From Pollenia angustigena (lineage: Eukaryota > Arthropoda > Insecta > Diptera > Polleniidae): a stretch of DNA of 64,000 bases. The notes under the pieces are model-generated. The model had not been told where the DNA came from and made no database searches. It saw only the letters and a list, made by a program, of their open reading frames with translations. Both the position numbers and the translations under genes were made by a program. Each line of letters opens with the position of its first letter. Position 1 is the stretch's first letter. Positions 35,983-47,439 of this stretch are shown in pieces. The DNA lies in the NCBI GenBank assembly GCA_930367215.1, contig OV884059.1, forward strand, positions 63,397,393 to 63,461,392, given 5' to 3'.

Positions 35983-36290
35983 GGTGGTGGCTCCACATTT
36001 TGATTCATAGCTCTGATTCTACTGAACCGATTTTGCTGGATTTCAATCCCAAACTGCTTAGGATAACTAAAAACAATTTGACACCAAGTTTGTTTATTTC
36101 TTTTAAGTTTTTCGAAAGTGAGCATCACAACAGACGGACATGGCTCAATCGACTTGGAATTACCCAAGGAGCCAGAATATGTATATTCTTTATGGGCTCT
36201 GAGATGAATAATAAAAAAGTTTCACACGGAATGACAAACTTAGTATACCCTCTTCACAACTAATTGTGGTGAAGGGTATAAAAACATTTG
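35983..36290 (-). mobile_element. DINE/INE-1-like element
   Basis: It contains CTGAACCGATTTTGCTGGAT, ACAGACGGACATGGCT, CCAGAATATGTATATTCTTT and, at the right, GTGGTGAAGGGTATAAAA. This is the same family and orientation as 5.04-5.53 kb. Overlapping open frames are spurious. Confidence 0.65.
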
Positions 36291-36550
36291 CAAACTTTCT
36301 TTCACAGAATTATTTCTTAAACCTATTACTTTCAACACATATTAAGGGTTTTCAAGATATCGCTTAAAATTGCCGTTTGTGCAAATGGGCAAACTTGCGA
36401 GACTCGTTTTATGAAGAACCTTTTTAATTTTTATGTAATTTTAAACAATTAATGTCAGTTTGTAAGAAACGTCTATACAAAAATAAAAAAAAGAAAATTC
36501 AAAAATATAAAATTAAAGCTTTGTTCACAATCAGAGCAACAATTTCATTT

Positions 36551-37259
36551 TTATACCCATACCAAAGTAGTGGAGAGGGTATTATGCATTTGTGCTGATG
36601 TGTGTAACGCCTTAAAATAGTGGTCCTAGACCCACCTTAAAGTATACCGATATACTCAGAATCACTTTATGGGTCGAACTAACGATGTCCGTCCGGCTGG
36701 CTGGCTGGCTGTCCATGTAACCTTGTGCGCAAAGTACAGGTCGCAATTTTGGAGATAATTTGATAAAATTCGGGTCATAGGTTCTTATTGGCACAAGGAC
36801 CTAGCCTATTGAAAATGGGCCGAATCGTAGGACCACGAGGGAAGATAGGGGGAAATTTCTTCCTCTCAGAAACTATCAAACCGATTGTAAAGAAATTTAA
36901 AACGTAGATAGAACCATATCTATATGGACACAAAATGTATACATTTTTAAAACAATCGGATCACGAGGGGAGAAAGGGGCAATTTCTGCCTCTCAAACCG
37001 AGTTTAATGAAATTTAAAACATAGATAGATTCAAATCTATAGGGACACATTAGCTATACAGTTTTTAAAAAATAGGACCACAAGGGGAGGCAGGGGGGCA
37101 ATTTCTGCCTCTCACAAACTTTCAAACCGATTTTTATGAAGTTTATAAACATAGATAAATCCATATTTACATGGACACATAAGCATGATGTGTTTTTAAA
37201 TACTGTGGTGTAGCGTATCATATGGTCGGGCTTGACCGACTATACTTTCTTACTTGTTT
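36551..37259 (+). mobile_element. DINE/INE-1-like element, near full length
   Basis: From TTATACCCATACCAAAGTAG it runs through GAGGGTATTATGCATTTGTG, CTCAGAATCACTTTATGG, ACGATGTCCGTCCGGCTGGC, then three tandem-like blocks around GGGCAATTTCTGCCTCTCA. It ends with GTCGGGCTTGACCGAC (hairpin) and TTTCTTACTTGTTTC. The order and the 3' hairpin match fly DINE/INE-1 elements. A second copy is at 48428-49075. Confidence 0.75.
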
Positions 37260-37418
37260 CTTCTATGTTTTTTCTTCCCAAAGTATTTCATATATTTTCC
37301 TTTCATTTTTAGAACAAAAATTTAACTAAAATTTTTTTAAAAATGTAACTAGAGTTGAGTCCACTTTAACTTCAGCAACAGTTTGTATGAAATTGTTTCT
37401 GACGATATAATAATTATA

Positions 37419-37545
37419 CCCACACCACACTAGTGGAGAGGGTATTATGCATTTGTGCTGATGTGTGTAACGCCTTAAAATATTGGTCCTAGACCCACCT
37501 TAAAGTATACCGATTGACTCAGAATCCCTTTCTGAGTGAACGTAG
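37419..37545 (+). mobile_element. DINE/INE-1-like 5' fragment
   Basis: TTATACCCACACCACACTAG, GAGGGTATTATGCATTTGTG and TAAAGTATACCGATTGACTC match the first 125 bp of the copy at 36551, then the similarity stops. Confidence 0.7.
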
Positions 37546-37749
37546 GTTAAAAGTTGAAATTTGTGATTAAATATGTGAAATTTGTTTTTTTTTTTAATGC
37601 ACAAAGAAAGCCAAAAGACTAATTTGCCCAAATTATTGCTAAAATTTATTATTTAGTATTACTTGACCTTTTTATTATAATTATTTAAAATTGATTAAGC
37701 TTGAGGTCTTTTTATAAAAAATGATATTATATTTAATTATATCTCAATA

Positions 37750-37778
37750 TTTCGCTAACCTTTGGTTAGCATCTTCAG
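37750..37778 (-). ncRNA. Hammerhead ribozyme-like core
   Basis: On the minus strand CTGAAGA is followed by a perfect 7-bp stem II (GCTAACC-AAA-GGTTAGC) and then GAAA, the conserved hammerhead core arrangement. It lies downstream of the Penelope-like coding region on the same strand, where such elements are known to carry minimal hammerheads. I could not confirm stems I and III or the cleavage triplet. Confidence 0.6.
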
Positions 37779-38280
37779 GAAATTGACAAAATTTTTATAT
37801 AAAAATAATAAAAAACAATAACAAAATTAGGAAAAAAATTTTTCAAATTCAAAAACCTATTTGTCATAAAAATTTTCAAAAGCCATAATAACAAAAAATT
37901 TAATATAACTAAAGTATAAGAATTCTTATAAACTGAAAAATTTCCTTATCTATAAATCTAATTCAAAAACCATATTTACAATAATATAAAACATTTTGAC
38001 TAAAGAAAATTCCTATAACATATAAACATTTTTAACTAAACTTATTTTTATCTTACATACATATAGAAACATTTTTAATTAAATTTATCTTCATTCTTAC
38101 AAATGTATCCGTATATCGTGACCTAAGTACAAGAAGGTCCTAATTTTCATGCAATTTAGGTGCAAATTAAACCCTCTTGTTCCAAGGCTACGATAGATAT
38201 ATTTATATTATATTTAATCTTCTATCTCTTAATAACTAAATTCCTATAATTATTCGCTATATGTTCTGTGTCTGCTTTAA

Positions 38281-38346
38281 AATTTATTCTCTGTGCAATT
38301 GGTGTATCAATTATAATTGATACACCAATTGCACAGAGAATAAATT
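38281..38346. repeat. Perfect 66-bp palindrome without spacer
   Basis: Every base from 38281 to 38313 pairs with 38346 to 38314 (centre TCAATTA/TAATTGA). A separate perfect 20-bp palindrome (TTACACATAATTATGTGTAA) lies just to the right at 38362-38381. Both lie in the Penelope-like C-terminal coding region, and one arm of each is coding sequence. Confidence 0.95.
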
Positions 38347-38547
38347 ATTATAAATTATTACACATAATTATGTGTAACATTTCTAATATATATCTGCGTT
38401 TGTAGTTAGTTTCATTGTTTAAAACCGACGCTTCTTCAAAATTTGGATAGTGATTAAATAGATGCCAATGATGACTTAATGCTGTCTTTTCAGAACTAAT
38501 GTCTCTATATTTTTGATCGGATTTATGTCCCGCAATTCTAGTCCTTA

Positions 38548-39525
38548 CACAGAAAAAATTATTTTTCCAATTCAAACAAAAAATTTGTAGAATCAAACAA
38601 TTTTTTGTCTAAAATCGGTCCTACAAACAAATTTGCATATTCAAACAATTTATTTGCATTTTGTTTATTGAAAAAAAACGCCGATTTTTTCAAACAAATA
38701 ATTTTACAGAATCAAACAAAAAGTTTACTGAAATTCATATAAATTTCAAACAAATAATTTTGCTGAATCAAACAAAAAAGCAAGCACTGTTGGCGACGAT
38801 GAAGCAGAGCAGAGCGGCCGACTGGCTTTGAGACATATTTTTTTGTTGGAATAATTTTTGAACGAAGTCATATTTATACTCACAGTGTTTTTCTTCATCA
38901 CACACTTTTGCTTTATCCTTTCCTTTGCTAATGAGTCGGCAGACCGACTCGATATGTTTTCCGCCATCATTCTATTTTTGTATTTGATGTATTTAAACAA
39001 ACTGTTTGAAAAAATTTAATACGGGATTTTGTTTTTTTTTTACCAACTTTGAAACCAACCAAAAATTTATTTTGTTTCTGATAATGTGTTTTTTCTGTTG
39101 TTTAAAAAAAATTAAACGTTTTTTTTACCTGCTATTGTTTTTGTTGTTTTTTTTTTTACTACAAACCTCGTCACGCTATTTTATCATTTTTCTTATTGCT
39201 GTACTTTTTTAAAGCGTTCAAAAATAGACTGCATGTGTCTTTTGTTGTAGTTCTTATATTTATCATAAAGAAGTGTTGCTTACAATCAATAAAAAAATGC
39301 AAAAAGACGGCAACATTAAAGAGCGTTAAATATTTCATACAAAATTATGAAAACTTCAAACCAATAGCGCGTTTATTAAATTTTTGAAGAGTTGTCCACA
39401 TTTTTGTTGGTTAAATAAAAATCAAACAAAAATATTGATTGAATCAGTAAAAAAATTTGTAGAAATCAAAAAAATTTTCAAACAAGCGTTTGTTTGAAAA
39501 TAATTCGGCAATAATTTTTTCTGTG
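38548..39525. mobile_element. 978-bp CAC-ended element in the GIY-YIG domain
   Basis: CACAGAAAAAATTATT is inverted at the right end, with TA on both flanks. CAAACAAA and AATCAAACAA motifs repeat inside both ends. Removing the element with one TA rejoins the Penelope-like frame (TTKNKL to RTRIAGHK). No transposase of its own. Confidence 0.85.
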
Positions 39526-41608
39526 TAATTTGTTCTTCGTTGTACCTATGTCACCTAGTTGCATCTTTCGTTATGATTTCCTTTACAAGGAATTTTGTAG
39601 ACAATGTTAGGCATATCCCATTTACTAGTTCTATCCTTTGTCTTGCTAAATAAACCATTCATTGTATTATAAGCTTTGTATGCTATCTTATATTTATTAG
39701 TGTCAAAGATTCTTGATTCTTTTATCCTTTCCGAAACATTTGATATGTATGATAATGATTTGTATATCATTGGTTCTGTTGTACTTATAAGTCTAGCATT
39801 CCCATTACTCCTATCTCTATATTGATTAATTAATCCATAACTCAAACTATTTGGAAAATTATTATCCCTTAATATATTTCTAGTTCTAACAATGTTTTTT
39901 CTGTGATAAACCTTGTCACTAATTGTAAGTACCCTATTAATTAAATTTCTAGCAGTATTTATAATAATCCGTCTACTGTGTCCAGAATAATAATTCAAAA
40001 TTCTGCCTGATGCTGTTGGCCTTTGATACCAATCTATTAATAAATTATTTCCCTTTCTTATTATTAAAGTATCTAAGAAAGGTAATTTTAAGTTACTTTC
40101 TATTTCCAAAGTGAATTTAATATTACTATTAAACTCATTAAATGTGTCCAACAAGTTATTCACCCCACATTCATTAATAATGCAGAAAATGTCGTCAACA
40201 TATTTTATCATTATCTTAGGTTTAATATTCAATTTTCCAATGGATGTGTCAAGTAACCTTTCCATTACAATATCAGCTACAATTGGAGAAGCAGGAGATC
40301 CCATTGGAAGTCCTTTCAGTTGTGTATATTCTTTCCCATTACAACCAAAATATCTGTTGTCCTCTATACAAAATTTTAAAATTCTTAAAAACAGTCCCTT
40401 GTCAATTTTCGTAAATTCCTCTACTATGCTCCATTTTTCCTCTATTATTTCAAGTGCCAAATCGACTTGTACATTAGGAAATAGCGATACCACATCTAAT
40501 GAAATTAATTTTTCATTGTTTTGTATACAATGATTACTTAACTTCTCTTTGAATTGCACTGAATCTTTAAAATTATATATAGAATGTTCAGTAATTCTTT
40601 TTAAAATATTCGTCAAATATCTACACAGTTCATAAGAGGGTGAGTTTATAAAAGAACATATTGGTCTCAAAGGAAAATCGACCTTGTGAATTTTTCGTAA
40701 ACCATAAAGTTTAGGAAAAGTAGCAATATTTGTTTTAAGTTTATGTCTTTCGGATATGGATATAATTTTCTGCCTAAAAAGTTCTTCTACAATTTCATTA
40801 TTAGTTTTTTCCAATCTACTCGTTGGATCCCTATTGATCACCTTATATTTTGTATCATCTTCTATAATATTATTAATTCTTATGTCATAATCTCCCTTAT
40901 ACATAGCCACGGTTGTGTTACCCTTATCTGCCTTTAATACTAATAGGTATATCACTATTTCTTCTTAAAAAAATTTACGTCTTATTAAATTTAGCTAATA
41001 CAAACTTATCCCTGTTATCTAATCTCATTTTGTTTAAGTGATTGTCCAAAATAGTTGACAATTTATTTCTAGCTATTTCCTGATCTTCCTTCCCCTCTAT
41101 TGTTTGAACTAAATCCTCTGCTTCTGTTATAATTTTAAGCTTAGGGAAATTTTCCCTCCTAACTGGTAAAACATATTTTGGTCCTAATGATAACATCCAC
41201 TTAACATCCCTTGGAATATCCTCCCGAGTTTTATTTACAAAAAATTTATTATTAACTCTAATTCCTAATTCTTCATTCTTTAATTCCCTCAGTTTTTCAT
41301 ATTTCTTTCTATGAATACTTCTTACCTTTTCATTTAAAGAAGCCTCAACTCTCTATTCAAATTTTAGAAATTGTCTCATTTCCTCTTCCGTTAAACATCT
41401 TTGTAAATTTCTAATCACTATCTCCAAATCTCTTTGAAAAAGCTTCATTAGTTTGTGTTTTTGTTTAAGTGTTAATCTTAAAATCTTATTTTGTAATTCT
41501 TGTACATACTTATAACTAGTTTTCTGAATCCCCGGAAGTCTCCTCTCCATCTCATATATACAGTGGGGAGCAGAGGTGAGTACATGTTTGTGTATCTTGC
41601 ACTTCTAA

Positions 41609-42514
41609 AGCTAAGATCCCACTATCGGCGCAATGTACCAATTTTTGGCGTATTTCATGTGCCGATAGTGTGAACGGTCAAAATGTTTTAATATGCGACA
41701 ATCTGTGCCGAAATTGTGCTGACTGTGGACAATCAAAATTAACCTAGATGCGCCGATAATGTGAACACTATTTTGCACAATGTGGAGCAATCAAATTGTT
41801 TAATATGTACCGATTTTTATCGGCCACTTGTGTGCCGATCACAGTCGCCAATCAGCGCCGATACAAGGGATGGCAAAACGAAATTTTTAAATTGCACCAA
41901 CTGGCTACTAAAATTTTACTTTTTTGAGCTTAATTGTACCAAAATTACATTTGTTTTATCTATTATTTATGTATTGAAACGTTAAATAGTACATTTGTAC
42001 TACTAAAGGAAAGAAAACAATTCGCTCTAACCAAAACATTGCAGTTGTATCGATGTTGCCATCCCTGGTTTGTAAACATCTGTTTACAAAACAACAATTA
42101 CAAAAAAAAAAAAAACAAGTGCAGTAAGTTTGAATGAAATTGAATATATTTTTTATTATTCATATACATACATAGGTATTAATATATTATTTAAAATTGT
42201 AAGGAAACATAATTTAATATTCGGAAGGAGAATTTTGCGAATTTCTAAAGTAAAATGATGTCTGCCAACAAGTAAATAAACAAAAACATTTAATTTATGT
42301 AATTTGCCAAATAGCACGATAGTGTGACCGCATTATACCGATTATTGTCGCAATTAAGTTTTGGCCGACATGAACCGAAAAAAATTGTCACAATGTGCGA
42401 CGATAATGGGACCACCCAAGAATAAATTGTGCAATGTTTTTAAATGTGCGCCGATATAGCACGATGAAAATCGTCACAGATTGTGCTATTTGAGCCGATA
42501 GTGGGATCTTAGCT
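41609..42514. mobile_element. 906-bp TAA-flanked element inside the Tc1
   Basis: AGCTAAGATCCCACTATCGG is inverted at the right (CCGATAGTGGGATCTTAGCT). TAA flanks it (41606-41608 and 42515-42517). The Tc1 right inverted repeat gives the empty site with a single TAA (inverse of TTCCCTTAGAAGTGC). GCCGATA-type motifs recur at least six times near the ends. Non-coding; the duplication fits PIF/Harbinger. Confidence 0.9.
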
Positions 42515-42712
42515 TAAGGAAATAAGAAACACAATAATAATGTGATTTCAAAAATGTTTTTTGTATTTTATTTATTTTTTAATTCTTAGCCAAATTCAAT
42601 TTAAAACAAAATAAAAAAACAACAAGTTCATAGGAAAACATAAACAAAACTTAAATAACTCTCATGTACTCAATTTTGCACCTTCCTACTACAAATAATA
42701 TTGATTATAGTT

Positions 42713-43679
42713 TTAGTATTTAGTCCATAGTCCTTTATTATTTAAAACACTTATTCTGCGTTTCGGCATACTTTCTACCAAGTTCTGAATAATGTCATCA
42801 GGAATGCGCTGCCACTCCAGCAGCACACGGTGCCACAGCTCGCTTAAGTTCGATGGGGCTGTTTGATACTGTCCCAACCGTCTTTTCACGATTGACCACA
42901 AATTCTCAATTGGATTGAGGTCGGGACTTTGCGCTGGCCACTGCATTAACTGAAAATTTTGCCCAGTCAACCATTCCTTAACGATTTTGGAGGTGTGCTT
43001 TGGGTCGGCATCCTGTTGAAATATGACTTCTTCTTCAGGATATGCGCTCATATCCACAAAACCGGGAAGATGGGTCTCTAAAATGTTCAAATAATCCTCT
43101 TTTCGCATGATACCATCAATTTTTTGCGGTGGTCCAATATGCCACCAAGTTTAACAGTTTGTTTAATATGGGTCTTTGTATGGTCTCCCCAGGTTGGCGC
43201 CAGCAATACTGCTTACCGTCTGACTGAAATCGGTTGAATTTGGATTCATCTGACCAGATTACTCGTTTCCAATCATCGGTAGTCCAATTTTTGTGTTCCT
43301 TGGCGAACTTTAACCGTGCTGCAACATTTTTCTTTGATAATGCAGGTTTAGGTTTCTTCACAGCTGATATGTAGTCAATGTTGTGGAGCGCTCTTCTTGC
43401 TGTCCATCGGCTTACATTTTTATTTATTGCTAGGGAAGCTTCCTTTGGCGTTAAAGATTGATCTGCCTTCATCTTTCTCATCATTAAACGTGCGTCGCCA
43501 TCCGTTAAAAGTCTTCGGCGACCCATAACTTGAGCTTGGGAAGTAATATTTCGCCTTTTCCGGACTCTTATCACCACTGACTGACTCACTTGAATTTCTT
43601 TGGCTATTACTCTTGATGAGAAGCCATTCTCTGTCATGGTTAAAATACTATTTTCCTCGGTTTGCGATAGCTTTCTCAT
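42713..43679 (-). pseudogene. Tc1 transposase, DD34E type, inactivated
   Basis: The N-terminal part (43679-43116) begins MRKLSQTEENSILTMTENGF and holds the paired-like helix-turn-helix DNA-binding region (SSRVIAKEIQVSQSVVIRVR). The first catalytic Asp is in VIWSDESKF. A deletion and frameshift remove the GGG-VWGC segment between about 43116 and 43150. The second part (43108-42713) carries FQQDADPKHTS (second Asp) and SPDLNPIENLW (Glu), ending NNKGLWTKY. All three catalytic residues survive, but the reading frame does not. Confidence 0.9.
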
Positions 43680-44382
43680 AATTTTTAATAATTTGGAATT
43701 TGTATTTTATATTTGAAATTCACCTTTTATTTAACATACGCACTTTATTAAACACGACGTTAAACTAAAATTTATATTAATAGAAACATTAATAACACCA
43801 ATTAAATCATAAACCAAATCAAAATTAACGGTAAATTTTTAAGTTTTAAGTCTAAGAATTAAAAAATAAATAATATACAAAAAAAAATTTTGAAATCGCA
43901 TTATTATTGTATTTCTTATTCCCTTAGAAGTGCAAGATATACAAACATGTACTCACCTCTGCTCCCCACTTTATTTGTTATGTTCTTTGTAGAATTGGAT
44001 ATAAATTTTGGCATAATCCCTGTATTTCTGCATCTAAACACTTGGATTTTTCATTGAAAACGACGTTAAAAGCACTAATAAATCTGTTTGTATAAATGCA
44101 CAATTGAACAGCGCAAGTTTACGAGTCAAAATTATTGGGCAAATTTACGAAGTTTGTGTTAATGAATTCTCATACAATTCTGGACAGTTTACTTGCGAGG
44201 GCGTAAAAATGCACTGTTGGCACAGATTGCGAGACTTATAAGCGATATAATGAAAGCCCTTATTGTTAAAATTATTGTTCAAAACTAAATAAAAATTATT
44301 ATAAACGTCATTTACAGTTTCATACAAATTGTTGCTGTAAGAAGTAGACTACAAATTTTTAAATATGAGCTGTGTTCATTTA

Positions 44383-44716
44383 CATTGCAGTTACACGCTC
44401 AAGTTTTTCTTGATAGTCTTTTACATACACTGTTTGTCAAAATTTTCAAAAATTGATAGTTGTGACGTAGGCTGCATTCAATTTTTGAGCAATTTACTTT
44501 CAAGATGCCATCAAGAAAAAAATTTATAAAGAGAAACGAAAAATTTGCTCACTAACCTTGAAATCAGCTGTTTTCTTGAACGTAAATTGAAACACTCACT
44601 GGCAAGAGAATTTTAAAGGCAAGTTCGTATCAATTTTTAAAAGTATGAGTGTATTGGTAAAAAAGTGTGAGTGTATTAAAACTTGATAGGCAAAACTTGA
44701 TCGTGTAACCCTCAAG
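44383..44716. mobile_element. MITE, CATTGCAG family copy 1
   Basis: About 334 bp, nearly identical to 59433-59765. CATTGCAGTTACACGCTCAA at the left is partly inverted at the right (CTTGATCGTGTAACCCTCAA). TTA lies to the left and TAA to the right. Inside are CTTGATAGTCTTTTACATA and ATCAGCTGTTTTCTTGAACG. Confidence 0.75.
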
Positions 44717-44719
44717 TAA

Positions 44720-45023
44720 TCCTGCGGCCACACGGTCAAGTTGTTCTTGATAGTCTTTTACATATACTGCTTGTCAAAATTTACATAAATTGAAAGCTGT
44801 GACGTAGGCTGCATTCAATTTTTAAGCAATTTACTTCCAAGATGTCAACAACAACAGAGACAAATTTGTACTCAGCTGTTAAATTGAAAGTAAATTGCCA
44901 AACAAATGGAAAGGTGAAATTGAAAGCCATCTCGTGGTCAATTTAAAAAGTGTGAGTGTGTTAGTAAAAAACTGAGAGTGTATTGCAAATTGAAAGGCAA
45001 AACATGATCGTGTGGCCACTAAG
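44720..45023. mobile_element. MITE, CATTGCAG family divergent copy
   Basis: It lies back to back with the previous copy in the same orientation (GGCCACACGGTCAAGTTGTT to ATGATCGTGTGGCCACTAAG). It is about 75-80% similar, with a substituted middle section. The better-matched GGCCACACG/CGTGTGGCC termini suggest the older form of the family. Confidence 0.7.
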
Positions 45024-45050
45024 TTATTAAAAACTGTTACAAATTTGTTA

Positions 45051-45606
45051 AGGTGTTGTGATACTTGCTATGTTTTGTATTTTTTCTATATTGGAGAACA
45101 GTGCAAATATATTTGCATAGAAAAACTAAGTGTAAACAGTATGATTATATCATAAAAAATCTTGAAATGCCAAACAAATATACATGTGTTATCGATAAAT
45201 AATCTAAGACTGTCAAAAAAAATATAAGCATTTTTAACTTAAAATTGACATTTCCAGATTAAATGTTAGCACTGCTGCCAACTTTTTTAGTTTTTGATCG
45301 AAAGTAGCGGTTTTTAACTTTTGTTTGGCGACTTGGAATCACAAACAATTTTTTTTAAATACAATATAATTTAATGCAAATAATTAAAAATATTACGAAT
45401 TACATCGTGATTTATGATTTGAAATCCCATATGAAGGGCACCTGCTTCATTTCGTTTTTTTTTAGTCAAAGAAAAAAATATGCATGAGAAATGTCAATCA
45501 GAAAAAAGGGTTTGTTTACATATTGTATTTCTTGTTCTTTCTCGCATTTGTTGTTTCATTCAGTCAATCCTAAATCCAATACAAAATAGCAAGTATCATA
45601 ACACCT
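45051..45606. mobile_element. 556-bp TTA-flanked MITE
   Basis: AGGTGTTGTGATACTTGCTA is inverted at the right (TAGCAAGTATCATAACACCT). TTA lies at 45048-45050 and 45607-45609. It is inserted in a repeat containing AACTGTTACAAATTTGTTA. Non-coding. Confidence 0.85.
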
Positions 45607-45813
45607 TTACAATTGTTACAAGACAATGTTAAAAGTAAATTTTCAAGTAACAGTTGTTACAAATTTGTAACAGTTTTTAGTGAAAGAACACAGCTATTTA
45701 TTTAAGTTACATTTTTGTTCAAAAAATTAAAGATATAAATATCACATACGGGCTTGTTCTTTAAATCGAAATGAAGTGGACATAAAGAAAGTTCATAAAA
45801 ATATTCCTTTTTA

Positions 45814-46293
45814 CAGTTGTGTTCGATTAATTGAGCCCCGCTTAATTGAGTTTCCCGTTTTATTGCACTAAAAATCATGGAACGAAATCATTCAGTATAA
45901 CTGTCTATGTAGAAATACCCGCTTAGTTGAGTTCCGTTTAATTGCGTCACCCGCTTAATTATTTCGAAAAATAAGACCGCATTGCGAAAAACAAGTGCAA
46001 ATGTTTCCGTCTACTTAATGTGTTTTTGCTCCACAAACGTAAAAAAAATGATTTTGCGGCAGGAAAGTCATGTTTCTGTTATATAAATAAATGTTATATG
46101 AAAAATAAAAAAATGAGTTTTATTTTCTATCTACACATGGGTGTATCGCTTTATTGCACATCTTGCTTAATTAAGCGTTTTTCGTTTTAATTGTGTCGGC
46201 GATTCAATTAACCGAGTACTGCTTAATTGAGTTTCCGTTTAATTGCGTCATAAGTCGTGCATTTTTAGAAACTCAATTAAGCGGAAATAACTG
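45814..46293. mobile_element. 480-bp pogo/Tigger-like MITE
   Basis: CAGTTGTGTTCGATTAATTG and the inverse of its right end (CAGTTATTTCCGCTTAATTG) share the CAGTT start. TA flanks both sides. Several GCTTAATTGAGTTTCC motifs repeat in both orientations near the ends. The CAGT start with TA duplications fits the Tc1/mariner-pogo group. No transposase. Confidence 0.75.
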
Positions 46294-46555
46294 TATATAC
46301 TTTTTACTTTGAGTACCATTTATCTTTTCAAGAACAACTCTTAAGAACACATAAAATTACAGTCATTTTGTAAATAATTGAGATCAAAATCTCGTTCGAT
46401 TTCAGTTCCACTTCACTTCGTTTTCTAGAACATGCCCGATAATTTTGCAAAAAATGAGTGTTAAGTAAAAAAGTTAACTGTTGGTTCAATTTGGAATGAA
46501 GCTTAAAGGCTTCTTTAATGCTTTTAAAAAAACGAAAGCAAAATCTAAAAACATT

Positions 46556-46697
46556 TGATTCCGTACGGAATGTGCGATTAGTTTTGCACTCTCCTAAAGC
46601 AAATGACATATTCATAAAACTTAAAAAAAAGTTTCCTAAAGTTCAAGGAATTGTTAGCACAGTTGCTTAAACCAACTTAAGCATATTATAGTTGGGC
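46556..46697 (-). mobile_element. Partial copy of the AAGGC-ended family
   Basis: Read inversely it contains ATGCTTAAGTTGG, GTCATTTGCTT, CTAATCGCACATTCCGTACG and ATCAAATGTTTT. It matches both sides of the CG-flanked insertion at 28650-29962 without that insertion, and so serves as the empty site. Confidence 0.65.
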
Positions 46698-47439
46698 ATT
46701 AAGTCTTAACGCCCATTAAAAACTTCTTGATGCATTGAATACAAAGTGCATTTAACTTTTTATTACGAAGTGTAGTATAAAAAAATAAAACAAAATGATT
46801 TATTGTTGTTGCTGTTATTCTTATTCTAATTGTAAACAATTTTTTGTTTTTTAGTTTATGGATCATATCAAAGCCTAGATTATTTTTTTTTTATTTTGCA
46901 GCTACAAATGACCTGAATTCTCGAAAAAAACTTTAAGCCCCAGTATTCTACATATAATTAATTGTTCTTCAAGTTAAAACAACTGGGTTTTTTAGATAAA
47001 CCTTGCGAATGTATTAAGCTAGAGATGTTTATGTTGTTGTTGACATTTGTTACGAGTTTGAGTCGAAGTCTACATACTTATATACATACACATTTATAAA
47101 AGTTAATTATTTCTTATCGTTACATTTGTTTGGCTTTTAGTTTACTAAATCGTAAATCTTAAAATATTCTAAATTGAACTTGACATTATTTCCTTGTAAC
47201 TCACTGAAACTTTATAACGATTATGTCTGTATGTCTATGTACATAAATCTAAATCTATCATTAAACCTAATTTTTTATAATTGTTTAGGGAATGAATTTT
47301 AAAATTATCGAATTTTTATCGAAAAACTAACTTTGTTTGATTCACACTCATCGCCGCCAGCCTCAATACTTGCAACGCGAAATAAAACTAGACTACTGGT
47401 GGAGCAAATCTGCCAAAAGGATTTAGAAAGTTAGCCTGG

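Larger units (their letters stand above)
41561..43971 (-). mobile_element. Tc1-like transposon, defective
   Basis: CAGTGGGGAGCAGAGGTGAG at the left is inverted at the right, flanked by TA (41559-41560 and 43972-43973). The inverted repeats extend more than 100 bp once a nested MITE is removed. The transposase is on the minus strand and is broken. It lies within the Penelope-like N-terminal coding region. Confidence 0.9.
38222..44110 (-). pseudogene. Penelope-like RT / GIY-YIG polyprotein, disrupted
   Basis: The N-terminal part includes KCLDAEIQGLCQNLYPILQR (near 44040), then across the Tc1 insertion MERRLPGIQKTSYKYV (41550). A stop follows FLKFE near 41353, and a decayed linker runs to about 40975. 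The RT frame (40955-39555) carries LKADKGNTTVAMYKGDY, FPKLYGLRKIHK, SLDVVSLFPNV, GLPMGSPASPIVADIVME and the catalytic YVDD near 40190-40201. GIY-YIG begins at IVYKIPC, is broken by a one-base deletion and a stop near 39555, and then reads IGTTKNKL. After the 978-bp insertion it continues RTRIAGHKSD and KRRYILEMLHI. The last segment, RINFKADTEHIANNYRN, ends at a TAG at 38222-38224. Confidence 0.85.
37690..44140 (-). mobile_element. Penelope-like retroelement, interrupted
   Basis: Minus-strand coding fragments, in order, are an N-terminal domain (from about 44110), a reverse transcriptase domain and a GIY-YIG endonuclease domain ending at 38222. This order is diagnostic of Penelope-like elements. 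Three insertions break it: a Tc1 element (41561-43971), a CAC-ended element (38548-39525) and a palindromic insertion (38281-38382). A hammerhead-like core lies downstream on the coding strand at 37750-37778. The exact element ends are not defined. Confidence 0.85.

Noticed and set aside
40111..40533. 140-codon plus-strand frame
   Set aside because: It is the antisense shadow of the Penelope-like RT coding sequence.
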